A program made the translations under genes and the position numbers. This document shows, one piece after another, positions 8,101 through 13,158 of a stretch of DNA of 13,158 bases (positions within the stretch are counted from its first letter, which is position 1; each line of letters opens with the position of its first letter). The notes beneath the pieces were generated by a model, which searched no databases, was not told where the DNA came from, and saw only the letters and a program-made list of their open reading frames with translations. Source of the stretch: Oscillospiraceae bacterium (lineage in GTDB: Bacteria; Bacillota; Clostridia; Oscillospirales; CAG-272); assembly GCA_009788105.1 (NCBI GenBank), contig WQSD01000013.1, forward strand, positions 1 to 13,158, written 5' to 3'.

Positions 8101-8361
8101 CTCTATTTTACAAAGCACAAAAAGCCCCATCCATACAAGCCCTCTTCAAAGTTTACATTTTGTTCACACACATCCCTGCCTCAAACATGCTGGTTACAGT
8201 TTGGCGGAGCAAGGGGCGGCAAAACATATGCTTTTAAGAGAAAATGTTGGAATGTGACTTAATTTTTATGTGGAAAAAAGGAGAAAAAGCAGTTAAAACA
8301 CTTGGTATTAAACAACATAGCTGTTGTCAAAGGCATTCTCCCCCATCATATCAATGTTAAT

Positions 8362-8390
8362 ATATTATCACATCTTTTTCAGCTTGTCAA
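8362..8390 (-). promoter_or_regulatory. Predicted rpoBC promoter
   Basis: On the minus strand a perfect TTGACA (8385-8390) is followed by a 17-bp spacer and TAATAT (8362-8367), which matches the -10 consensus at 4 of 6 positions. The start would be near 8355. It is the best promoter seen between the lipoprotein gene and rpoB. Confidence 0.7.
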
Positions 8391-8437
8391 TAGGTAAATC
8401 AAAAAAAGTTAAAAAATTTTGAAAACAGTGAATGTTC

Positions 8438-8719
8438 AGAGTGAAGAAAAAAGGTCAAGACCGTGGGCTGTGCGCCCACACCGCACAAGTTTTTTGAAAA
8501 AAACTTGACTAAAAACTTTTTCTCACAAAAGCATGAAATGCTTTTGTACCAAAGTTTTTGAGGTTCTTAGGAACTTTTTTCAAAGCCCTTGTGAGCGCCG
8601 AAGGTTGCGGCATTGCTGGCTTTGCCAGCAAACAGGCAACCGTAGTGCGTGAGCGGGCAAGTTCCTAAGTGGGGTTTGGGGCAAAGCCCCAAGGTGTTTT
8701 TAGGGTTTTTCTTCACTCT
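8438..8719. repeat. Structured intergenic repeat, copy A (MITE-like, 282 bp)
   Basis: The ends are perfect 14-bp inverted repeats (AGAGTGAAGAAAAA at 8438-8451 and its complement at 8706-8719). Inside is a series of stems: 8463-8468 with 8474-8479; a stem within 8486-8507; 8511-8519 with 8551-8559, enclosing 8526-8534 with 8538-8546; 8566-8576 with 8659-8669; and 8676-8682 with 8686-8692. Copy B (about 10287-10486) has the same order of stems in the same orientation. Copy A carries about 80 extra bases inside the fifth stem, themselves foldable (GGTTGC/GCAACC around GCTGGC/GCCAGC). There is no coding capacity. It could be a non-autonomous mobile element or a structured RNA; no clear target duplication is seen. 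Confidence 0.65.
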
Positions 8720-8785
8720 AGGTGATTATTTCTATTTTCTTATTTACTTGAATATACATAGACAAACAACTCTTGGAGGAAACAC

Positions 8786-9409
8786 ATGAAACGCATAACA
8801 TCAATTGCTCTTGTTGCTATTTTAATGGTAGCAGGAGTCGCACTTTTCGGCTGTGCCGCGGTCACAGAACAAAACTTGCTTGCCCATCAGCAATTTCCGT
8901 TTACTGTAACCACCGACCTTGCCTTCGGCACCGAAGAGTACACAATTTCACTCACCATGACCGCCCCAATGGAGGCCACATTAAACTTCATTCAACCGGA
9001 ACAGTTAGAGGGCTATGTCTTTAACATTACTACCGACGGAGTAACCCTTTCTTTTGGTGATATTACCATTCCGTATACCAGCGACAGCGTCCCCGGCGGC
9101 TCACTTCTTGTGCCGCAAATGTTTTCTCTAACTCCCGAACAATTGGTCAACACCACCGAAACTGAGCAAAACTCTATCCCTCTCACCATTGCAACATTCG
9201 CCACCCCATACGGAGAAATCGTTCTTTTCATCAACAACAACGACCGATCTCTTATGCGAATCGAAAGTATACATAACGGCACACCGGTTGTGTTGAGAAT
9301 CGCTTCAATCCAGCCATGCGAAACCGCAATTTCTGACCAAACGGAAGAGCCCGCCGAAAACGACGAGAATGACGAAAATGACGAGAATGATATAAGTGAA
9401 GAAGAATAA
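8786..9409 (+). CDS. Putative lipoprotein of unknown function
   Basis: This 207-residue protein begins with MKR, a hydrophobic core, and the lipobox LFGC with Cys23. It should therefore be exported, lipid-modified and held on the outer face of the membrane. The mature part is rich in Thr and beta-strand-like segments. A middle section (about 57-115) has the look of small clostridial lipoproteins with a LolA-like fold, but that is an impression and not a match. The C-terminus is acidic, with four END units at 191-202. The ATG at 8786 has GGAGGA at 8775-8780, 5 nt away. It stands alone: repeat copy A is upstream, and a terminator shared with the convergent MecA-like gene is downstream. A weak TATACA at 8753-8758 might be its -10 box. 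Confidence 0.85.
   Translation: MKRITSIALVAILMVAGVALFGCAAVTEQNLLAHQQFPFTVTTDLAFGTEEYTISLTMTAPMEATLNFIQPEQLEGYVFNITTDGVTLSFGDITIPYTSDSVPGGSLLVPQMFSLTPEQLVNTTETEQNSIPLTIATFATPYGEIVLFINNNDRSLMRIESIHNGTPVVLRIASIQPCETAISDQTEEPAENDENDENDENDISEEE
9356..9391 (+). repeat. In-frame 9-nt coding repeat (END units)
   Basis: Four near-identical 9-nt units encode Glu-Asn-Asp four times near the lipoprotein C-terminus. Units differ by synonymous changes (GAG/GAA, AAC/AAT). Such a tract can change length by slippage. Confidence 0.7.
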
Positions 9410-9410
9410 C

Positions 9411-9451
9411 AAAATCACCCCCATGCTGTCAGTGACATGGGGGGTGATTTT
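9411..9451. terminator. Bidirectional terminator between convergent genes
   Basis: The arms 9411-9425 and 9436-9451 pair over 15 bp with one extra G on the right side. The stem starts in AAAA and ends in TTTT, so it works as hairpin plus U-tract in both directions. It begins 1 nt after the lipoprotein stop and overlaps the stop codon of the opposing gene (9450-9452). Confidence 0.85.
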
Positions 9452-10118
9452 ATTTGCACAGACCTGCCAACGCCTCGATTGCATTGTAGGGCGAAATGCA
9501 CTGGCAGTGTTCGTGTATGTAAGCCAGCGAGCTTTTTTCTGCTAATTGTTCGCCATACTCCATGGCGGGAGCAAACCGCATTTTGCGGCGGTTGTTTTCG
9601 TATATATCACCTTGCTCCTCTTCCCACTCAAGAGAGAGATAGCAATGCTTGCTTCCCTTGCTTGCAAACGCACTACTGGACACAAAGCTATTAAAGTTTT
9701 CTAAGTGGTAGCACGCAGACAGCATAGCACCCATATCATCAAAGCGAAATACGCTTTTGGTCAGCTTGCGCCGTGAAACACTGGTGCTTTTCACCGACGG
9801 CTTTTCTGATTTCACTTTTTTCTCTGCTAACGTGGCACTTTCGTTTTTCGGACTTCTGCCTCCCTTTGCCCCAACATCAATTTTAGTGACAAAAATTTCG
9901 CACCCTCCCCCTTTCGAGGGATACACCTGTATAAAAACCCTATCAGCGGCGGCGTCAAACCCGGTTTGATGCTTAGCTTCGTTAAGAATGTTCCAAAAAG
10001 CTCTGCGGGTTTCTGTGTTGTCGTAGTCTATGTTTTCGCAAGTTAGTTCGTATTGTGCCATGTCTCGTGGAGATAGCATGACTTTTAGCTTTGAATCTGA
10101 AATAAGTAATAATTCCAT
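9450..10118 (-). CDS. MecA-like adaptor protein
   Basis: This 222-residue protein resembles MecA-family adaptors, which in Bacillus bring substrates such as ComK to the ClpCP protease. Residues 1-82 match the N-terminal substrate-binding domain in pattern: a start MELLLISDSKLKVMLS, then TRRAFWNILNEA at 37-48 and FIQVYPSKGGGCEIFVTK at 62-79. A Lys/Ser-rich linker follows (about 83-121). Residues 122-222 have the layout of the C-terminal ClpC-binding domain, including MEYGEQLAEKSSLAYIHEH (186-204). The ATG at 10118 has AAGGAA at 10126-10131, 7 nt away. It is a single gene that converges on the lipoprotein across a shared terminator. The family call is by sequence pattern; the substrate is unknown. 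Confidence 0.75.
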   Translation of the reverse strand: MELLLISDSKLKVMLSPRDMAQYELTCENIDYDNTETRRAFWNILNEAKHQTGFDAAADRVFIQVYPSKGGGCEIFVTKIDVGAKGGRSPKNESATLAEKKVKSEKPSVKSTSVSRRKLTKSVFRFDDMGAMLSACYHLENFNSFVSSSAFASKGSKHCYLSLEWEEEQGDIYENNRRKMRFAPAMEYGEQLAEKSSLAYIHEHCQCISPYNAIEALAGLCK

Positions 10119-10150
10119 GGCGTATTTCCTTATGTATTTTCTTCTCTTAT

Positions 10151-10180
10151 ATTATATAACACATCCCCCAAAAATGTAAC
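10151..10180 (-). promoter_or_regulatory. Predicted promoter of the MecA-like gene
   Basis: On the minus strand a perfect TATAAT (10151-10156) is preceded by an 18-bp spacer and GTTACA (10175-10180), a 4 of 6 match to TTGACA. The start would be near 10144, giving a leader of about 25 nt. Confidence 0.55.
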
Positions 10181-10255
10181 CCCTAAATTAAAGGAATTTC
10201 AGTAATAAAAAGCCTACGTTTTGATGTAAAAAATATAGCTCTCCAACATACCAAA

Positions 10256-10282
10256 AGAACCCACCGAATTATGGTGGGTTCT
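10256..10282 (-). terminator. Terminator hairpin, distal copy of a flanking duplication
   Basis: AGAACCCACC and GGTGGGTTCT form a 10-bp stem around a 7-nt loop. On the minus strand it is followed by TTTGG, giving a GGTTCTTTTGG tail, a moderate U-tract. It could end transcripts from the surface-protein gene at 10520. Positions 10258-10282 match 10490-10514 at 24 of 25 bases. Confidence 0.6.
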
Positions 10283-10286
10283 CAAC

Positions 10287-10486
10287 CTGAAGAGAAAGGC
10301 ATGGTCGTGGGGTTTCACCCCACACCCGACCAGTTTTTTGAAAAAAACTGGACTAAAAACTTTTTTGCAAAAACATGAAATTCTTTTATACCAAAGTTTT
10401 TGGGGTTCTTAGCCCCTTTTTTCAAAAAGGGGCTAAGTGGGGTTTGGGGCAACGCCCCAAGACAAAAAAGACTTTTTCTTCACTCT
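10287..10486. repeat. Structured intergenic repeat, copy B (about 200 bp)
   Basis: The right end (10473-10486) is identical to the right inverted repeat of copy A, while the left end is degenerate, so the left limit is approximate. Stems in the same order as copy A are 10307-10312 with 10318-10323; a stem within 10330-10351; 10355-10363 with 10393-10401; 10408-10421 with 10424-10437; and 10444-10450 with 10454-10460. In several stems the bases differ from copy A on both arms and pairing is kept. It lacks the extra bases found inside the fifth stem of copy A. It has no coding capacity. Confidence 0.65.
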
Positions 10487-10489
10487 TAT

Positions 10490-10514
10490 AACCCACCGAA
10501 TTGTGGTGGGTTCT
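10490..10514. terminator. Terminator-like hairpin, proximal copy of the duplication
   Basis: AACCCACC and GGTGGGTT form an 8-bp stem 6 nt beyond the stop codon of the surface-protein gene. On the minus strand the tail is ATAAGAG, a poor U-tract. It is a 24 of 25 match to 10258-10282 on the far side of repeat copy B. Confidence 0.5.
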
Positions 10515-10519
10515 TTGCG

Positions 10520-11818
10520 TTATATAGTCTTTCTCTTCTTAACCGCGACACATATCAATCCAAAAGCAGTGGTTGCTATGACAATCATTGCCATGACAAG
10601 CGTATTTTCGCCTGTTTGCGGAGTTTCTTGCGTTTCTTCTTCTATTTCTTCGTCTATATCTTCGTCCTCGTCGACGTTTTCGCCTATCGTATCCTCTTCG
10701 CCATCTTTCGTTGGTTCGTCTGCCGATGGCAGAATATAAGAATGAACGAAAAGCGCATGGTTATCTCCCACGCCAATCTCGCCACTGTGGCTATCACAGG
10801 ACACAAGGACAAAGTCGGCAGGGGTTATGGCAGACACATCATATCGCAGCCCTTCGGGCAAATCAGGGAAAATCGCTTGCTCTCCGTGTCGAAGTTGGAA
10901 AGTTTCGCCTCTTCGCAAGGTAAAGGCTTGTCTTGCCCGAGCGTGAACATAGTAGTCAAATTCTCCTGCAAGGGGAATGGGGTTGCCGAACTCGTCGGTT
11001 TCATTGTAAAACACCACCGAAAAATCAAAAGGACGCTGAAGATGACTTTCTGTCAAGTCGCCCTCGGGGTTTATCAGCTGGCTTTCCACTGTTAAAGGAT
11101 AGCCCTGTGCAACATTTTCTGCAGGCAATTCGAAATCAAACAACCAATTCACTTGCCCGCTTGCGATTGTCGCACTACCCGGAACTCCCCATGGTAAGCC
11201 AAAACCTGCGGCAAAGTCAATGTTTTCGCCAGGTTGCAAGGTAACTGACAGTGGCTGGCTGGTTTCAGGGTCATATGGCCAACCCTCTAACCATTGCACA
11301 AGATAGTTTTCGCCCAGTGCGCCTAATAACCTCGCACCTGAATAAACCACATCAAAAGCATTGTCGGTGTCGTTTTGAATGCTAAATCTTTGCATATGCG
11401 GAGAGCCTGGGACTGGTCGTATGCCGGGGGCATGGGTTAGCTCTAATCGCCCGTCGGCAAAGGTTTCTTCTGCATTTACACCCATAATAGCATCTCGGCT
11501 TGAGTCGGAGAAAAACGTGCCTATATAGCTTACCTGAGCGGCTGACACCTCTGTCACTCCTGCCTGAATAAGCAAATCCCTCATACCGGCAATGCTCCAT
11601 ATGGGCGCACCTGCAAGATACGGAATGTTTGTAGCATCTCGCACATTTCGCAAATTCATAAAGGGCTGTTCGCGATATTCCTGCGATGTGCCTAACAGGG
11701 AGGCGGTTATCGCAAGTTCATCGATTTCTTCCACAGTCGCAGAAACAGCAAAGGAAACTATAACAAAAAGCATAATCACAGCAATCAAAAACGAAATGAT
11801 TTTTTTATTAGTTTTCAT
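10520..11818 (-). CDS. Sortase-type cell-wall-anchored surface protein
   Basis: This 432-residue protein starts with a signal peptide (residues 1-27, probable cleavage after AVSA). The C-terminus has a sorting signal: TPQTG at 399-403, a hydrophobic segment (about 406-425) and the basic tail KKRKTI. Thr replaces the usual Leu of LPXTG, so the matching sortase class is uncertain. An acidic stalk (about 367-398) precedes the signal. Residues about 285-362 contain FTLRRGETFQLRHGEQAIFP and end in strand-like sequence, resembling CnaB/pilin-type beta-sandwich repeats; this is a weak inference. I chose the ATG at 11818 because GAGGT (11825-11829) lies 6 nt upstream and it starts directly at the signal peptide; a TTG at 11881 in frame would add 21 non-signal residues. 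It is divergent from metK. Confidence 0.8.
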   Translation of the reverse strand: MKTNKKIISFLIAVIMLFVIVSFAVSATVEEIDELAITASLLGTSQEYREQPFMNLRNVRDATNIPYLAGAPIWSIAGMRDLLIQAGVTEVSAAQVSYIGTFFSDSSRDAIMGVNAEETFADGRLELTHAPGIRPVPGSPHMQRFSIQNDTDNAFDVVYSGARLLGALGENYLVQWLEGWPYDPETSQPLSVTLQPGENIDFAAGFGLPWGVPGSATIASGQVNWLFDFELPAENVAQGYPLTVESQLINPEGDLTESHLQRPFDFSVVFYNETDEFGNPIPLAGEFDYYVHARARQAFTLRRGETFQLRHGEQAIFPDLPEGLRYDVSAITPADFVLVSCDSHSGEIGVGDNHALFVHSYILPSADEPTKDGEEDTIGENVDEDEDIDEEIEEETQETPQTGENTLVMAMIVIATTAFGLICVAVKKRKTI

Positions 11819-11889
11819 GTGTATACCTCGTTTTATTTTTTGTTCATAAGGTATACATAGTATGCGGTGGAACAATAGCAATGATTAAA

Positions 11890-11902
11890 TGTAATTATTA
11901 CA
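11890..11902. repeat. 13-bp palindrome between divergent genes
   Basis: TGTAATTATTACA is a perfect palindrome around a central T in the divergent gap between the surface protein and metK. It has operator-like symmetry, but the region is very AT-rich and chance is possible. The remaining stretch to 12041 shows nothing clear to me, and I find no convincing promoter for the surface-protein gene. Confidence 0.3.
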
Positions 11903-12041
11903 AATAAAATATGTAAGAATGTGCTACAGCCAGTCATTGGAATTGGGTTAGCGGCGGCGAAACACTTTTCCGAATAAATCAACTTTCTCGATTTGTTTAC
12001 AAAAAATTTCAAAAAAGTTGTAGTTTTTTCTAAAAAACCTA

Positions 12042-12070
12042 TTGCAAAATATGTTGTAATATGATATACT
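12042..12070 (+). promoter_or_regulatory. Predicted metK promoter
   Basis: TTGCAA (12042-12047), a 17-bp spacer and TATACT (12065-12070) match the housekeeping consensus at 4 and 5 of 6 positions. A TG one base before the -10 box gives an extended -10. The start would be near 12077, just ahead of the riboswitch. Confidence 0.75.
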
Positions 12071-12089
12071 GTTCTTACAAACAAATAAA

Positions 12090-12173
12090 CTCTTATCAAG
12101 AGTGGCGGAGGGACTGGCCCTGCGATGCCCGGCAACCTGTGATTACAAGGTGCTAATTCCTGTTAGATGAGAA
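12090..12173 (+). ncRNA. SAM-I (S-box) riboswitch aptamer
   Basis: The conserved S-box core is present: AGAGTGGCGGAGGGACTGGCCC, shown here in two parts as AGAGTGGCGGA and GGGACTGGCCC (12099-12120), then GATGCCCGGCAACC (12124-12137) and AAGGTGCTAATTCC (12147-12160). P1 pairs TCTTATC (12091-12097) with GATGAGA (12166-12172), including one G-U. S-boxes bind S-adenosylmethionine and switch off downstream genes when it is plentiful. Its place directly before metK, the SAM synthetase gene, is the classical feedback arrangement. Confidence 0.95.
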
Positions 12174-12217
12174 CCTTCTTTTTTTCCCTCAGGTTTTCGT
12201 CGCCTGAGGGTTTTTTT
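12169..12217 (+). terminator. Riboswitch expression platform (terminator and antiterminator)
   Basis: The terminator pairs CCCTCAGG (12186-12193) with CCTGAGGG (12203-12210), followed by seven T (12211-12217). The competing antiterminator pairs GAGAACCT (12169-12176) with AGGTTTTC (12191-12198), with one G-U pair. It uses both the 3' arm of aptamer P1 and part of the terminator stem. With SAM bound, P1 holds that arm and the terminator forms; without SAM, the antiterminator forms and metK is transcribed. Confidence 0.9.
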
Positions 12218-12253
12218 GTGTAAAACAAACCATATAACAAAGGAGCTATTACT

Positions 12254-13158
12254 ATGAGCTACAAAAAACTATTCACGTCCGAATCTGTAACCGAAGGACA
12301 CCCGGACAAAATTTGCGACAAGGTGTCAGATGCGGTATTAGACGCCATTTTGGCAAAAGACCCCACTGCCCGTGTTGCCTGTGAAACCACAGCGACAACA
12401 GGCATTGTCACCATCATGGGAGAGATTACCACCAACACCTATGTGGATTTCGAGGACATTGTCCGCAAAACTGTGTGCGATATTGGGTACACACGGGGAA
12501 AATATGGCTTTGACGGAAACACTTGTGCCGTGGTCAACAAAGTCCACGGGCAATCCCCTGACATTGCTATGGGAGTGGACAAATCCATCGAAGCTAAAGA
12601 GGGCAGCGACACTGACAAGTACGATATTGGTGCAGGCGACCAGGGAATGATGTTCGGTTTTGCCGCCAACGAAACTCCCGAGCTGATGCCGTTACCTATC
12701 GCTCTGTCCCACAAAATGGCGAAGCAACTGACCAAGGTTCGCAAAGATGGACTGCTATCCTATCTTCGCCCTGACGGCAAGACGCAGGTTACGGTGGAGT
12801 ACGACAACAATAATCGCCCTGTGCGAATCGATACGGTGGTGGTGTCCAGTCAACATTGCCCCGACGTGACTCTCGAACAAATCCGCGAAGAGGTCATCCG
12901 TGAGGTTATTACGCCCTCTTTGGGCAATGCTTATGACACCAGTGGGATGAAAGTTTTCGTGAACCCAACCGGGCGATTTGTTATCGGTGGTCCTATGGGG
13001 GACAGCGGTCTTACCGGGCGTAAGATTATCGTTGACACCTACGGTGGCTACTCTCGTCACGGCGGGGGGGCGTTTTCGGGGAAAGACCCAACCAAGGTTG
13101 ACCGCTCTGCCGCCTATGCCGCCCGCTATATCGCCAAGAACATTGTTGCCGCCGAGCT
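12254..13158 (+). CDS. metK: S-adenosylmethionine synthetase (partial, 3' end outside window)
   Basis: The enzyme makes S-adenosylmethionine from methionine and ATP in the cytosol. The frame is open from the ATG at 12254 to the window edge, giving 301 residues of an enzyme usually about 390-400 long. The start MSYKKLFTSESVTEGHPDK contains the ATP-binding GHPDK at 15-19. The two family signatures are visible: GAGDQGMMFGFA from 126 and GGGAFSGKDPTKVDRS from 270. AGGAG at 12241-12245 lies 8 nt before the start. The gene sits behind its own promoter and a SAM-I riboswitch with a terminator, so high SAM should stop its transcription. No frameshift or missing motif is seen in the part present. Confidence 0.98.
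   Translation, partial: MSYKKLFTSESVTEGHPDKICDKVSDAVLDAILAKDPTARVACETTATTGIVTIMGEITTNTYVDFEDIVRKTVCDIGYTRGKYGFDGNTCAVVNKVHGQSPDIAMGVDKSIEAKEGSDTDKYDIGAGDQGMMFGFAANETPELMPLPIALSHKMAKQLTKVRKDGLLSYLRPDGKTQVTVEYDNNNRPVRIDTVVVSSQHCPDVTLEQIREEVIREVITPSLGNAYDTSGMKVFVNPTGRFVIGGPMGDSGLTGRKIIVDTYGGYSRHGGGAFSGKDPTKVDRSAAYAARYIAKNIVAAE

Larger units (their letters stand above)
7940..8103 (-). promoter_or_regulatory. Candidate long-range RNA stem in the rpoB leader
   Basis: In the minus-strand RNA, 8103-8090 (GAGUGUGCCUUCUA) can pair with 7953-7940 (UAGGAGGCACACUC) over 14 bp, with a single U-G wobble. The stem encloses the 64-bp palindrome and the AAGCGG hairpin. The 3' arm contains AGGAGG and could instead form a local ACTC-AAAA-GAGT hairpin (about 7931-7943). 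Two mutually exclusive folds are therefore possible. This is read by eye and not computed. Confidence 0.45.
7902..8355 (-). other. Predicted long 5' leader of rpoBC
   Basis: Between the predicted start site (about 8355) and the rpoB ATG are roughly 450 nt without a convincing gene. Reading toward rpoB the region holds a small hairpin (ACAACA/TGTTGT, about 8310-8326), a 14-nt segment at 8090-8103 able to pair with 7940-7953, the 19-nt motif, an AAGCGG/CCGCTT hairpin (8060-8078), and a 64-bp palindrome (7988-8051). The upstream ORF and the rpoB ribosome binding site end it. The order of elements suggests a cis-regulatory RNA, but the transcript start is only predicted. Confidence 0.5.

Noticed and set aside
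8259..8336. A Phe-rich 25-codon minus-strand ORF at the 5' end of the rpoB leader, resembling an attenuation leader peptide.
   Set aside because: The purine-rich GGGGGAGA touches the ATG, too close to serve as a ribosome binding site. The Phe run reflects a T-rich stretch, and Phe control of rpoBC makes no sense.
11819..11881. A TTG start at 11881 that would extend the surface protein by 21 residues.
   Set aside because: The extension would put non-signal residues before the signal peptide, and the ATG at 11818 has a well-placed ribosome binding site.

Overview
The window looks like a chromosomal segment of a Bacillota (Firmicutes) bacterium, most likely Clostridia-like. The evidence is a low-GC intergenic composition, strong AGGAGG-type ribosome binding sites, an S-box (SAM-I) riboswitch ahead of metK, a MecA-type adaptor, a lipoprotein, a sortase-type surface protein, and an RNA polymerase beta' subunit that has no proteobacterial insertion in its trigger loop. 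No finer placement is justified from the sequence alone.

Layout, left to right. At 1-84 there is the end of an unidentified plus-strand gene, then a possible 17-codon ORF and a bidirectional terminator (161-197). A minus-strand tRNA-Ser(UGA) with an encoded CCA end follows (271-357), with its own consensus promoter (395-423). The large block 476-7901 is rpoC and rpoB on the minus strand, transcribed rpoB first. Upstream of rpoB lies a promoter (8362-8390) and a predicted leader of about 450 nt. The leader has a 64-bp palindrome, a possible long-range stem, a 19-nt motif repeated in the rpoB-rpoC gap, and a short upstream ORF whose stop codon overlaps the rpoB start.

The right part is a set of accessory genes. 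These are a plus-strand lipoprotein (8786-9409), a convergent MecA-like adaptor on the minus strand (9450-10118), and a minus-strand cell-wall-anchored surface protein (10520-11818). Divergent from the latter is a SAM riboswitch plus metK, which runs off the right edge (12254-13158). Two copies of an intergenic, multi-hairpin repeat (8438-8719 and about 10287-10486) lie in this part. Several of their stems keep pairing although the bases differ between copies, and copy A has 14-bp perfect terminal inverted repeats. Copy B is flanked by a near-perfect 25-nt duplication of a terminator-like hairpin.

Functionally, rpoB and rpoC form the catalytic core of transcription and seem to be a stand-alone two-gene operon here, without rplKAJL upstream or rpsL/rpsG/fusA downstream. 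metK makes S-adenosylmethionine and is fed back on by its own riboswitch. The most interesting items are the structured repeat family and the elaborate rpoBC leader; both rest on by-eye base pairing and need comparative confirmation.
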